In this document: piece after piece, positions 1 through 7,137 of the stretch
Layout: each line of letters begins with the position of its first letter
Position numbering within the stretch: the first letter of the stretch is position 1
Assembly: GCA_947647645.1 (NCBI GenBank)
Contig: CANSLE010000002.1
Coordinates: forward strand, 1-36,446
DNA from: an uncultured Microbacterium sp.
Lineage (GTDB): Bacteria; Actinomycetota; Actinomycetes; Actinomycetales; Microbacteriaceae
Length of the DNA stretch: 36,446 nt
Direction of reading: 5' to 3'
Notes under the pieces: generated by a model
Told to the model about the DNA's origin: nothing
Database searches by the model: none
Seen by the model: the letters and a program-made list of their open reading frames with translations, nothing else
Translations under genes and position numbers: made by a program

Positions 1-2
1 CC

Positions 3-1145
3 GCTGCCGCGATCGGCATCGACCTCGCCCTCACCCCGTCCGCCGACTCCGCCTCGCCGGCCCCGGCATCCGTCCCCCTCAACGGAGCGGAGATCGTGCC
101 GTTCCACGGCGCGCACCAGGCCGGCATCGACACCGATGCCCAGGCGCACGGCACGTTCGTCGCGCTCGACCTGCGCGCCGACGTCGACCGCGAGGGCCTG
201 CGCCGCCTCATGCGCGTGCTGAGCGACGACGCCGAACGGCTCACCCAGGGCCGGCCCGCGCTCGCCGACTCCGAGCCGGAGCTCGCCGTCGCGCCCGCCC
301 GACTCACCGTGACGTTCGCATTCGGCCCCGGATTCGTCTCGCGCGCGCAGGGCCCCGCGCCGAGCTGGCTGCGCGCACTGCCGGCGTTCGGCATCGATCG
401 CCTCCGCGACGAGTTCAGCCACGGCGACCTGCTGCTGCAGATCGCCGGCGACGACCCGCTGGCGGTCGCGCACACCACGCGGATGCTGCTGAGGGACGCG
501 CGCAGCTTCGCGGAGGTCCGCTGGACGCAGCAGGGGTTCCGCCGCGCCTACGGCACCGTCGCGCCCGGAACCACCATGCGGAACCTCTTCGGCCAGGTCG
601 ACGGCACCGCCAACCCTCGGCCCGGAACCGGCCACTTCGACGAGGTCGTCTGGTCGGATGCCGGCTGGATGGCCGGCGGCACGGGCATGGTGATCCGCCG
701 CATCCACATGGACCTCGACAAATGGGACCGGCTCGACCGTCCCGGCCGCGAGGACTCCGTCGGACGCACCCTCGCGAACGGGGCCCCGCTCACCGGCACG
801 GCCGAGCACGATGAGCCGGACTTCGCCGCGAAGACCACGATCGGCTTTCCCGTCATCCCAGAGTTCTCGCACATGCGACGATCGCGGCCCGACGACACGA
901 GGCAGCGGATCTTCCGCCGCGGCTACAACTACGACGAGCGTCCGGCGGGCGACCAGGTGTCGGATTCGGGCCTGATCTTCGTGTCCTTCCAGGCCGACAT
1001 CGATGCCCAGTTCGTGCCGATCCAGCGCCGCCTGGACGAGCTCGACCTGCTCAACGAGTGGACGACCCCGATCGGCTCGGCGGTGTTCGCCGTCCCGCCC
1101 GGGTGCCAGCCGGGCGGGTACGTCGGGCAGACGCTGCTGGGGTGA
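3..1145 (+). CDS. efeB: EfeB-type Dyp haem peroxidase (5' end cut off by window)
   Basis: This is a dye-decolourising (DyP) haem peroxidase of the EfeB branch, normally Tat-exported with its haem and working with EfeU/EfeO in ferrous iron uptake or haem-iron release. The frame is open from base 3, and the first residues read like the end of a Tat signal peptide plus an Ala/Pro/Ser linker, so the true start is upstream. A GTG at 96 is in frame but sits inside the mature protein, just before PFHGAHQAGI, the conserved start of the DyP domain. The GXXDG motif (GQVDG, catalytic Asp codon 600-602) and the proximal haem-ligand His in EFSHMRR (codon 870-872) are both present. The C-terminal half ends normally in a Gly-rich tail. 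efeU and efeO would be expected upstream, outside the window. The family is secure; the exact physiological role is inferred. Confidence 0.92.
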   Translation, partial: AAAIGIDLALTPSADSASPAPASVPLNGAEIVPFHGAHQAGIDTDAQAHGTFVALDLRADVDREGLRRLMRVLSDDAERLTQGRPALADSEPELAVAPARLTVTFAFGPGFVSRAQGPAPSWLRALPAFGIDRLRDEFSHGDLLLQIAGDDPLAVAHTTRMLLRDARSFAEVRWTQQGFRRAYGTVAPGTTMRNLFGQVDGTANPRPGTGHFDEVVWSDAGWMAGGTGMVIRRIHMDLDKWDRLDRPGREDSVGRTLANGAPLTGTAEHDEPDFAAKTTIGFPVIPEFSHMRRSRPDDTRQRIFRRGYNYDERPAGDQVSDSGLIFVSFQADIDAQFVPIQRRLDELDLLNEWTTPIGSAVFAVPPGCQPGGYVGQTLLG

Positions 1146-1179
1146 TCGGGCGGCCTCCCTGATCGCCGAGCCGCCACAT

Positions 1180-1221
1180 TACTGAGACGCCACTGAGACG
1201 TGGGGTCTTCCCGTCTCAGTA
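1180..1221 (+). terminator. Probable terminator after efeB, built from three CTGAGACG arms
   Basis: ACTGAGACG occurs twice in direct orientation (1181-1189 and 1192-1200) and once inverted (1212-1220). Either direct copy can pair with the inverted one. The inner pairing gives a 9-bp stem extended by two G-C pairs across a one-base bulge. It starts 34 bases after the efeB stop. There is no T-run, which is usual for actinobacterial terminators. A binding site for a dimeric regulator of the next operon is the alternative reading. Confidence 0.5.
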
Positions 1222-1359
1222 CCTCGCCGCGCTTCACGTATCGCTCTACCGAATTCGGTGGGATTCGGCCGCCAAGGGGAACGGACGCGCCGCAGCCCCG
1301 AATAAGGTGTCGACAAGTTGGGCTCGCCTCATGCCCGGCACCTTTCAGGGGGAAGAGAA

Positions 1360-1953
1360 ATGACCGAATCGCACGAGACCGCCTCACGTCGTCGCGAACC
1401 GCGCAGGAAAGCGCGCGCGAAGGGTGTCCTGGCCATCGCGGCCGGAGCAGCTCTGCTCCTCGGAGGCGGCTACACCTACGCCTACTGGTCGACCTCGGCC
1501 GCGATCAGCAGCTCTGCCGTTCAGGCCGGCGATCTGAACCTCACGCTCGGCACCGGGACGTGGACTCTCGACGGCGCCGTCACGGATCCCACGCAGATCA
1601 CCGGTTCGCTCAGCGCTGTGCACGTGGTGCCGGGAGACGTGTTGACTCTGACACAGCCGGTGACCGTCACCCTCGTCGGAGACACGATCGCCGCCGACCT
1701 GTCCACGAGCATCGACTCTGCGATCCCGACCGATCTCGCCCCCTACGTCACCGTCGGCTTCTCGGCCACCGGTTTCGGGACGGCGCAGTCGAACTCCTCG
1801 TACCGCGTCACGCCGGCGACGGGCAACGGTCCGATCGAAGGCACGGCGACCGTGACGATCACCTTCTCGGGTACCACGCCGGCCCGCGTGGGCGTCACGC
1901 AGACGATCAACCTCGACAAGGTGTCCTTGACCCTCACACAGGCGGCCTCCTGA
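1360..1953 (+). CDS. Exported protein with SipW-type (alternate) signal peptide, TasA/CalY-like
   Basis: 197 aa. A basic N-terminus (residues 9-21) precedes a hydrophobic segment (about 22-37). Then comes YAYWSTSAAISSSAVQAGDL, the aromatic-W and GDL pattern typical of proteins processed by SipW-type signal peptidases (TasA, CalY and the alternate-type signal peptides of actinobacteria). The rest is a Thr/Val-rich beta-type domain with no cysteine. The ATG at 1360 is chosen over a start at 1318 because a strong ribosome site (AGGGGGAAG) ends four bases upstream of it. It is the first gene of a four-gene operon: the next start is 16 bases after its stop, and a SipW-like peptidase ends the operon. 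It is probably a secreted fibre or matrix subunit, or a surface protein. That role is inferred from the family; the domain itself is not one I can name. Confidence 0.8.
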   Translation: MTESHETASRRREPRRKARAKGVLAIAAGAALLLGGGYTYAYWSTSAAISSSAVQAGDLNLTLGTGTWTLDGAVTDPTQITGSLSAVHVVPGDVLTLTQPVTVTLVGDTIAADLSTSIDSAIPTDLAPYVTVGFSATGFGTAQSNSSYRVTPATGNGPIEGTATVTITFSGTTPARVGVTQTINLDKVSLTLTQAAS

Positions 1954-1969
1954 GCGTCGCGGTGCGACC

Positions 1970-2503
1970 ATGGCGCCACCGCAGCGAAAGAGCCGGATGC
2001 GCACTGCCCGAGTCGGCGGCATCCTCGGCGTGGCGCTCGCTCTCTTCGCCGGGGCTCTGACCGCGAACGCCTTCTGGGGCGTGCAGCGAGACATCCCGGT
2101 GTCCGCGACGACGACGGGAGACCTCTCGGTGTCCGCGACGTGGAACGGGGCTCCGCCGAGTTGGACCGACGCGATGCCGGGATCCAGCTCCACGACCGCG
2201 ACACTGCGCATCGTCGTCGGTGCGAAGGGGGACACCCTGCGCTGGGCGCTGAAGGTGCAATTGGGGGTGGCGTCCGAGTTCGCCGACTGGGTCACGATGA
2301 CCGCTCGGGCCGGAGACTGCAGCACCGGCGCGATGGTGCCGTCGACGGGCGCTGGCTATGTTCCACCTCAGGGAGGGTCGGCGCCCGGCGGCACCGTCGA
2401 CGTATGCGTACGGTTGTCGCTGAGCGCGAATGCTCCCTCGACGCTGGCTGGCAGACAGATCTCGCCGACGGTGACGGCGATCGTCGAGCAGCGGAGTGAG
2501 TGA
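1970..2503 (+). CDS. Second SipW-type exported protein of the cluster
   Basis: 177 aa if ATG 1970 is used. An in-frame ATG at 1997 (residue 10), preceded by GAAAG, is an alternative and would leave RTARVGG before the membrane segment. The hydrophobic core (about residues 15-33) is followed by ANAFWGVQRDIPVSATTTGDLSV. This is the same W-x(n)-TGDL-x-V pattern as the first gene, although the rest of the protein is not visibly alike. The mature part is a Thr/Ser/Val-rich beta domain with two cysteines (in AGDCST and VDVCVRL) that could form a disulphide. It lies 16 bases after the first gene and its TGA overlaps the next ATG by one base. The likely role is a minor or accessory subunit of the same surface structure (inference). 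Confidence 0.75.
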   Translation: MAPPQRKSRMRTARVGGILGVALALFAGALTANAFWGVQRDIPVSATTTGDLSVSATWNGAPPSWTDAMPGSSSTTATLRIVVGAKGDTLRWALKVQLGVASEFADWVTMTARAGDCSTGAMVPSTGAGYVPPQGGSAPGGTVDVCVRLSLSANAPSTLAGRQISPTVTAIVEQRSE

Positions 2504-2976
2504 TGACCGCGAAACGCCGTTCCCGCACGCCGTTCTCCGTCGGCGCGTTCCTCATCGGCGCCCTCGTGGGCGGGATGCCGCTCGCCGCGGTCGCCTACTG
2601 GAGCGCCGCATCGGCCGCCCCCGCGTTCTCGGCATCGACGGCGACTCTTCCCGTGCCGAGCCTGTCGTGCAGTTCGCAGTCCGGCTTCCTCGGCCTCACT
2701 CCCTATGCGCGATTCACGTGGACGACGAACGCCGGCGCCACGAGCTACACCGTCACCGCGCGCAACGATGCGAGTCCACCGGCAACCACGACCAGCGAGG
2801 TGAGCGGGCCACCCTTCGACCTGCGTGGCAGTCTCCTCTCGGGCCTCGCGGGCACCTTCCACGTGAGCGTCGTCGCCCACTACGGCACGTGGACGTCCGC
2901 ATCGAGCACCTCCGCCGCGGTGGTGCCGTCCGACCCGCTCCTCGGGTTCCTGTTGGGCGGGACGAAGTGTCAATGA
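2503..2976 (+). CDS. Third SipW-type exported protein, fibronectin-III-like domain
   Basis: 157 aa from ATG 2503, which overlaps the previous TGA by one base (TGATG); a GTG at 2500 would add one residue. The signal segment (about residues 11-31) ends in AVAYWSAASAAPAFSAST, again the YWS pattern of SipW-type substrates. The mature part (about 54-140) has the look of a single fibronectin-III-type beta sandwich (FTWTTNAGATSYTVTARN then GTFHVSVVAHYGTW). It is bracketed by one cysteine near its start (LSCSS) and one as the penultimate residue (TKCQ), which could clamp the domain shut. The stop overlaps the next ATG by four bases (ATGA), so translation of the peptidase gene is probably coupled. Fold and role are inferred from pattern only. 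Confidence 0.75.
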   Translation: MTAKRRSRTPFSVGAFLIGALVGGMPLAAVAYWSAASAAPAFSASTATLPVPSLSCSSQSGFLGLTPYARFTWTTNAGATSYTVTARNDASPPATTTSEVSGPPFDLRGSLLSGLAGTFHVSVVAHYGTWTSASSTSAAVVPSDPLLGFLLGGTKCQ

Positions 2977-4202
2977 CCGCGGCCGGTCACGGCCTGCGTC
3001 GAGAGCGCCGGACGAGCCGCACGCGGAGGCGGCCGCGGCGCCTGTGGTCGATCGTGACGACTGTCGCGCTCGGCGTTCTCGTCCTTCTGGCGGTGCTGAC
3101 CGTGGGCGTGCCGCTTCTGCTCGGCGCGCAGCCCTACTCCGTGCTCACCGGCAGCATGCGTCCCGGCATCCCCCCGGGCTCCCTCATCGCTGTCCGCGCC
3201 GTGCCGTTCGAGAACATCCGCGTCGGCGACGTCGTGACCTATCAGCTGGAGTCAGGGAGGTCCGCGGTCGTCACGCACCGGGTCGTGGGGCGCAGCGAAG
3301 CCGCAGACGGAGAACGGATGCTGACCACCCGAGGGGACGCGAACGACCTCGCGGACGCCCTCCCCGTCCGTGAGGTGCAGGTGCGCGGCGTCGTGGTCTT
3401 TGCGGTCCCTCTTCTCGGCTATCCGGGCAGCATCCTGAACGGCCCTTCCCGGTCGGGCATCGTCGTCGCCGGCGGCGTCGCCCTGATCCTCTACGGCGTG
3501 TTCGTCCTGACTCGGAGCATGCGCCGGGGCCGGGGCCGCGCGGCCAAGGCCGCCGTCGTCATCGTCGCCGGCGTGATCGCCCCGTGGTCGGCGACCTCCT
3601 CGGCTCCCGCGAGCGCCGCCGCGGCGAACGATCCGCTACGTGTGAGCGCCGACGGCGAGAACTGGGTCACCGACGGATCTGTGGCGATCGTCGACGGGAG
3701 GGTTCGGCTCGCACCCGGCGGTGCGACGACCGGCCAGCTGTGGGTTCGCAACGACAGCCCCGATGCCGCCACCGCGACGCTCGATGTGAGCGCGCGCCCC
3801 GCGACCGAGAGCCCCATCGACGCCGCCGCCGCCGCGGACATGAGGATATCGATCGACGACAGCCCCGTCGGCGCAGGACGAGTCACCGTGTCCGCGCGCA
3901 TCGACGCGGGAGGCGAGCGCCGGTTCGAGATCGAGACCGCACTCGACGAAGAGTCGCAGAACGACTCTCGGCGAGGCACTGTCCTCGTCGCCGCGACCGT
4001 CAACCTGGCTCAGATCGTCGAGCAGGATCCGCCGCCTCGCCCGAGCGACGGAGGCCGGGATGGCGGCCACAGCGCACCCAGCGATGCGCTGCCGGCAACG
4101 GGGGGAGCGTCGCCGCCGTTTGCCCTCATCGCCCTGGGAGGCGCCGGCGCGATCCTCCTCGGCCGCTCGCTCCGCAGGTCTTCGCGCTCGCGCAGAATGT
4201 AG
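2973..4202 (+). CDS. SipW-like signal peptidase I fused to a C-terminal LPXTG-anchored domain
   Basis: 409 aa. Residues 25-50 are a membrane segment. The peptidase S26 domain follows: catalytic Ser61 in LTGSMRPGIPPGS, His102 in VVTHRVV where bacterial LepB has Lys, and Asp122 in TTRGDAND. Ser/His chemistry is the SipW/archaeal/ER type. A second membrane segment lies at about 163-181 and a third at about 192-215 that ends like a signal peptide (SAPASAAAAND). Residues 220-350 form an Ala/Thr/Val-rich domain, then a Pro/Gly/Asp-rich linker. LPATGG starts at 373, followed by a hydrophobic stretch and an Arg-rich tail, i.e. a complete sortase signal. The enzyme should process the three upstream exported proteins. 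The extra anchored domain is unusual: SipW enzymes normally end after the second membrane segment. ATG 2973 lies in an ATGA overlap with the previous stop. Confidence 0.85.
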   Translation: MTAAGHGLRRERRTSRTRRRPRRLWSIVTTVALGVLVLLAVLTVGVPLLLGAQPYSVLTGSMRPGIPPGSLIAVRAVPFENIRVGDVVTYQLESGRSAVVTHRVVGRSEAADGERMLTTRGDANDLADALPVREVQVRGVVVFAVPLLGYPGSILNGPSRSGIVVAGGVALILYGVFVLTRSMRRGRGRAAKAAVVIVAGVIAPWSATSSAPASAAAANDPLRVSADGENWVTDGSVAIVDGRVRLAPGGATTGQLWVRNDSPDAATATLDVSARPATESPIDAAAAADMRISIDDSPVGAGRVTVSARIDAGGERRFEIETALDEESQNDSRRGTVLVAATVNLAQIVEQDPPPRPSDGGRDGGHSAPSDALPATGGASPPFALIALGGAGAILLGRSLRRSSRSRRM

Positions 4203-4371
4203 CTCTGGCCTGCCGCCATCGGCGACGGACGGCACACCCGGTGGACAGGCCGCAGGAGCCGGCCGACGGTTTTGGGTTGTGGTAGCCGCGCGCGCGGCGA
4301 CGGTACAGGGGCCGCTACGCGCCACAAACGGCCACACGGGGCGCCGAAGCCATGGAAGCCCGTCACGCAGA
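4203..4371. other. Non-coding stretch between the SipW operon and tRNA-Ser
   Basis: About 170 bases without a supportable gene. GGCCTG (4207) and CAGGCC (4245) could pair weakly across a long loop. Nothing here is a convincing terminator or promoter. Confidence 0.4.
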
Positions 4372-4403
4372 AACCCCCGGCAAGCTCACGCTTACCGGGG
4401 GTT
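4372..4403 (-). terminator. Intrinsic terminator of tRNA-Ser
   Basis: A 9-bp perfect stem (4372-4380 with 4395-4403, AACCCCCGG/CCGGGGGTT) has a 14-base loop. On the minus strand it is followed by TTTCTG. It begins 16 bases after the tRNA CCA end, as expected for the transcript end. Confidence 0.8.
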
Positions 4404-4418
4404 CCAACGTGACTCACG

Positions 4419-4509
4419 TGGCGGTGACGGTGGGATTTGAACCCACGGTAGGGGGTTACCCTACACAACTTTTCGAGAGTTGCACCTTCGGCCGCTCGGA
4501 CACGTCACC
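4419..4509 (-). tRNA. tRNA-Ser(CGA), CCA end encoded
   Basis: On the minus strand the acceptor stem is GGTGACG (4509-4503) paired with CGTCACC (4429-4423). The discriminator base is G (4422) and a genomic CCA follows (4421-4419). The anticodon arm is CAACT-CTCGAAA-AGTTG, giving anticodon CGA, which reads the serine codon UCG. The long variable arm (GTAGGGTAACCCCCTAC region) is the class II type of tRNA-Ser, and the T arm has GTGGGTTCAAATCCCAC. Length is 91 bases with CCA. UCG is a frequent serine codon in this GC-rich genome, so the gene should matter for translation. Confidence 0.96.
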
Positions 4510-4580
4510 GCCGACTAGCTTACGACACTCCGTCGGGTGCCGCGAACCGGCATCCTCTTCACGATGTCGGCGGAGGGGCC

Positions 4581-4592
4581 TAGCGTGAGGAC
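4581..4592 (+). promoter_or_regulatory. Leaderless-type -10 box before the ATG at 4593
   Basis: TAGCGT at 4581-4586 is followed by exactly six bases and then ATG 4593. This is the spacing at which transcription starts on the A of the start codon. No clear -35 is visible. The same geometry recurs at several other genes in the window. Confidence 0.5.
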
Positions 4593-4625
4593 ATGACCGA
4601 GGAGACCCCGTGGCGAAGAGGCTGA
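4593..4625 (+). CDS. Putative 10-residue leader peptide overlapping the MFS gene start
   Basis: A short frame MTEETPWRRG runs from ATG 4593 to TGA 4623-4625. Its ATG sits exactly where a leaderless mRNA from the TAGCGT box would begin. Codons 3 and 4 are the GAGGAG ribosome site of the transporter, and the frame runs 16 bases into the transporter coding region in another frame. Ribosomes on this frame would cover the transporter's GTG start, so it could tune translation. It contains a W-R-R codon run but no hairpin that would suggest attenuation. This is a prediction only. Confidence 0.35.
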   Translation: MTEETPWRRG

Positions 4626-5992
4626 CCGCCGAGCAGCGGCTTGTGCTGACGATCGCGATCCTCGGCTCGTTCGTCGCGTTCCTCGACGGCACGATCGTCA
4701 ACGTCGCGCTGCCGGCGATCGCCCGCGACCTCGGCGGAGGGCTGTCGACCCAGCAGTGGACCGTCGACGCCTACCTCGTCACCCTGGGCGCCCTCATCCT
4801 CGTCGCGGGTGCCGTCAGCGACGCGTTCGGCCGCCTCCTCGTCCTGCGGATCGGCCTCATCGGGTTCGGCATCGCATCGATCGCCGTCGCCCTCTCCCCC
4901 TCCGCGGAGCTCCTTGTCGCTGCGCGCGCGGTGCAGGGAGCGGCCGGTGCGTTCCTCGTCCCGAGCTCCCTCGCCCTCATCACGGCGACGATGCGCGAAC
5001 CGCTGCGTTCCCGCGCGATCGGCATCTGGACGGCATCCACCACCGGCGCGATGATCGTGGGGCCTCTCGTCGGAGGCCTCATCGTCGACCATGCGTCGTG
5101 GCGGTGGGCATTCGGCATCAACCTGCTGCCCATCGCGATCGCGCTCTGGCTGCTCACCCGCCTCGAGCACGGCGACGACCGCCGCGCCGACGCGCGCGTC
5201 GACGTCCTCGGCGCGATCATGTGCACCCTGGGACTCGGCGCAGCGGTCTTCGCGCTCATCGAGCAGCCCAACCTCGGGTGGTCGTCACCGGCGATCTGGA
5301 TGCCGGGGCTCGCGGGCCTCGTCCTGCTCGCCGGCTTCGTGTGGCGCCAGTGCCATGTCCCCGATCCGATCCTGCCGCTCGACCTGTTCCGCAGCCGCAA
5401 CTTCTCGGCCGGCAACCTGTCGACGCTGTTCGTCTATGCGGCCCTGTCCCTCAACGGATTCGTGCTCGCGATCTACCTGCAGCAGGGCGCAGGCCTCAGC
5501 GCAACGCTCGCGGGACTGGCCAGTCTGCCCACCACGCTGCTGATGATCGCGCTCAGCTCGCGCATCGGCACCCTCGTCGGCCGCTGGGGGCCGCGCCTGT
5601 TCATGACGGCCGGCCCGCTCATCATGGCCGCCGGGGCCCTCCCGCTCCTGCTCGTCGCCGACGACTTCGACTACTGGTGGCAGGTGCTGCCGGGCATGGT
5701 CGTCTTCGGGCTGGGACTCGCGCTCACCGTGTCGCCGCTGACATCCACCATCCTCGGCGCCGCCGATCCCGGACGATCCGGCATCGCATCCGCTGTCAAC
5801 AACGCCGTCGCCCGTGTGGCCGGCCTCCTCCCGATCGCGACCCTCGCGGCCCTCACCGGCGGGGCGCTCGATCTCACAGGCTTCCACCGCGCCGCCGTCG
5901 CGACCGCCGTGCTCTTGACCGTCGGCGGCCTGGTCGCACTCGTCGGCATCCGCAATCCCGCACCGGTTTCTCCCGGCCGATCGGCAGGGTAG
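4610..5992 (+). CDS. MFS transporter, DHA2 (EmrB/QacA, 14-helix) type
   Basis: 460 aa integral membrane protein, probably a proton-coupled exporter of drugs or metabolites. The first helix carries LDGTIVNVALPAIARDL, the motif typical of the 14-helix DHA2 family (LDxTIVNVALP). It is followed by W-x-V-D-A-Y-L in helix 2 and the loop signature GAVSDAFGR. A motif-C-like GAMIVGPLVGG lies in helix 5, as in antiporters. About 14 hydrophobic segments fit the length. The GTG at 4610 is chosen because GAGGAG ends five bases upstream of it. The ATG at 4593 is out of frame. No regulator gene is adjacent. The substrate cannot be read from sequence. Confidence 0.88.
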   Translation: MAKRLTAEQRLVLTIAILGSFVAFLDGTIVNVALPAIARDLGGGLSTQQWTVDAYLVTLGALILVAGAVSDAFGRLLVLRIGLIGFGIASIAVALSPSAELLVAARAVQGAAGAFLVPSSLALITATMREPLRSRAIGIWTASTTGAMIVGPLVGGLIVDHASWRWAFGINLLPIAIALWLLTRLEHGDDRRADARVDVLGAIMCTLGLGAAVFALIEQPNLGWSSPAIWMPGLAGLVLLAGFVWRQCHVPDPILPLDLFRSRNFSAGNLSTLFVYAALSLNGFVLAIYLQQGAGLSATLAGLASLPTTLLMIALSSRIGTLVGRWGPRLFMTAGPLIMAAGALPLLLVADDFDYWWQVLPGMVVFGLGLALTVSPLTSTILGAADPGRSGIASAVNNAVARVAGLLPIATLAALTGGALDLTGFHRAAVATAVLLTVGGLVALVGIRNPAPVSPGRSAG

Positions 5993-6026
5993 ATGGGCGG
6001 CGGTGGCCCCGGCATCCCCCGCCTGT

Positions 6027-6038
6027 CAGACTGGGGCC
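6027..6038 (+). promoter_or_regulatory. Weak leaderless-type -10 box of ldh
   Basis: CAGACT at 6027-6032 is followed by six bases and then ATG 6039. It lacks the first T of TANNNT, but the spacing and even the hexamer are identical to those before the DUF4192 gene at 35939. There is no Shine-Dalgarno apart from the G-run GGGG. Confidence 0.35.
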
Positions 6039-6992
6039 ATGAGCGTGATCGAGAACTCCAAACTCACCGTCGTCGGCGCAGGCGCGGTGGGATCGTCCGT
6101 CGCCTATGCGGCCCTCATCCGCGGCTCCGCCCGCCACGTCGCCCTGTACGACATCGCGGCGGAGAAGACCGAGGCGGAGGTGCTCGACCTCGCTCACGGC
6201 GCACAGTTCACCGGCTCGAGCGACATCATCGGCGGCGCCGACATCTCGGTCGCCAAGGGCTCGCACGTCGTCGTGATCACGGCCGGCGCGAAGCAGAAGC
6301 CCGGCCAGACCCGCATCGAACTCGCAGGGGTCAACGCCAGCATCCTCAAGTCGATGATGCCGCAGCTGCTCGACGTCGCCCCGGACGCGACGTTCGTCAT
6401 CGTCACGAACCCCTGCGATGTGCTGACGGTGCTCGCCCAGGAGACCACCGGCCTGCCCCACGAGCGCATCTTCGCCTCCGGTACCGTCCTCGACACGTCC
6501 CGCCTGCGCTGGAAGATCGCGCAGCGCGCCGGCGTCTCGATCTCGAGCGTGCACGCCTACATCGTCGGCGAGCACGGCGACACCGAGTTCCCGCTGTGGT
6601 CGCACGCCACGATCGGCACCGTCCCGATCCTCGACTGGCAGCCGCTCGACGGCCAGCCGAAGTTCACCGTCGAGGAGCTCGACCAGATCGCCGTCGACGT
6701 GCGGGATGCCGCGTACAAGGTCATCCAGGGCAAGGGTGCGACCAACTACGCGATCGGCCTGTCGAGCGCGCGCATCGTCGAGGCGATCCTCGATGATGAG
6801 CACGCCGTCATGCCGGTCTCGGCCGTGCTCGACGACTTCCACGGCGTGAGCGGCGTCGCCCTCTCGGTCCCGGCCGTCGTCTCGGCCGCAGGGGCGGTGC
6901 CCATCCGCGAGACGTCGTTCTCCGACCACGAGCTCGGCCTGTTCCGCCGCTCCGCGGACGCCCTGCGCGAGGTCGCCGACTCGCTGCGCTGA
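6039..6992 (+). CDS. ldh: L-lactate dehydrogenase (NAD-dependent)
   Basis: 317 aa, the usual length for bacterial L-LDH, which interconverts pyruvate and L-lactate with NADH in the cytoplasm. The Rossmann motif is GAGAVG (13-18), with Asp38 after strand 2 fixing NAD over NADP. Substrate-loop Arg92 lies in QKPGQTR, followed by the NPCD segment (124-127) where malate dehydrogenases usually differ. Arg155 lies in DTSRLR, and the proton-relay His179 in IVGEHGDTE. NPCDVL and the QKPGQTR loop favour lactate over malate. The ATG at 6039 is chosen over a start at 6003 because the protein then begins a few residues before the Rossmann strand and lies six bases from a -10-like hexamer. It follows the MFS gene by 46 bases but may have its own promoter. 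Confidence 0.93.
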   Translation: MSVIENSKLTVVGAGAVGSSVAYAALIRGSARHVALYDIAAEKTEAEVLDLAHGAQFTGSSDIIGGADISVAKGSHVVVITAGAKQKPGQTRIELAGVNASILKSMMPQLLDVAPDATFVIVTNPCDVLTVLAQETTGLPHERIFASGTVLDTSRLRWKIAQRAGVSISSVHAYIVGEHGDTEFPLWSHATIGTVPILDWQPLDGQPKFTVEELDQIAVDVRDAAYKVIQGKGATNYAIGLSSARIVEAILDDEHAVMPVSAVLDDFHGVSGVALSVPAVVSAAGAVPIRETSFSDHELGLFRRSADALREVADSLR

Positions 6993-7137
6993 GTCGCCCG
7001 GGCCGCTTGCCTCTTCGTGCTGCCTTCCCGCTCACCACGAGCTGCCCCGGCGGGTCGGGAGCGTGGATCGTCCCGGCCCGTGGGCACGTCACCGACACGT
7101 TCGGCTCGTGCGCGATCGACCGCCGGTGGCCCTCCGC

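Noticed and set aside
1200..2060. Arg/His-rich plus-strand frame across the first two SipW-cluster genes
   Set aside because: Shadow frame; the other frame has a strong ribosome site and a signal peptide.
3584..4285. Arg-rich frames on both strands over the C-terminal half of the signal peptidase gene
   Set aside because: Low-complexity shadow of the Ala/Asp-rich domain; no motifs or start signals.
6993..7137. Gap between ldh and the secreted GH32 gene as a possible terminator region
   Set aside because: Convergent genes make a terminator likely, but no stem convincing enough to annotate was found.
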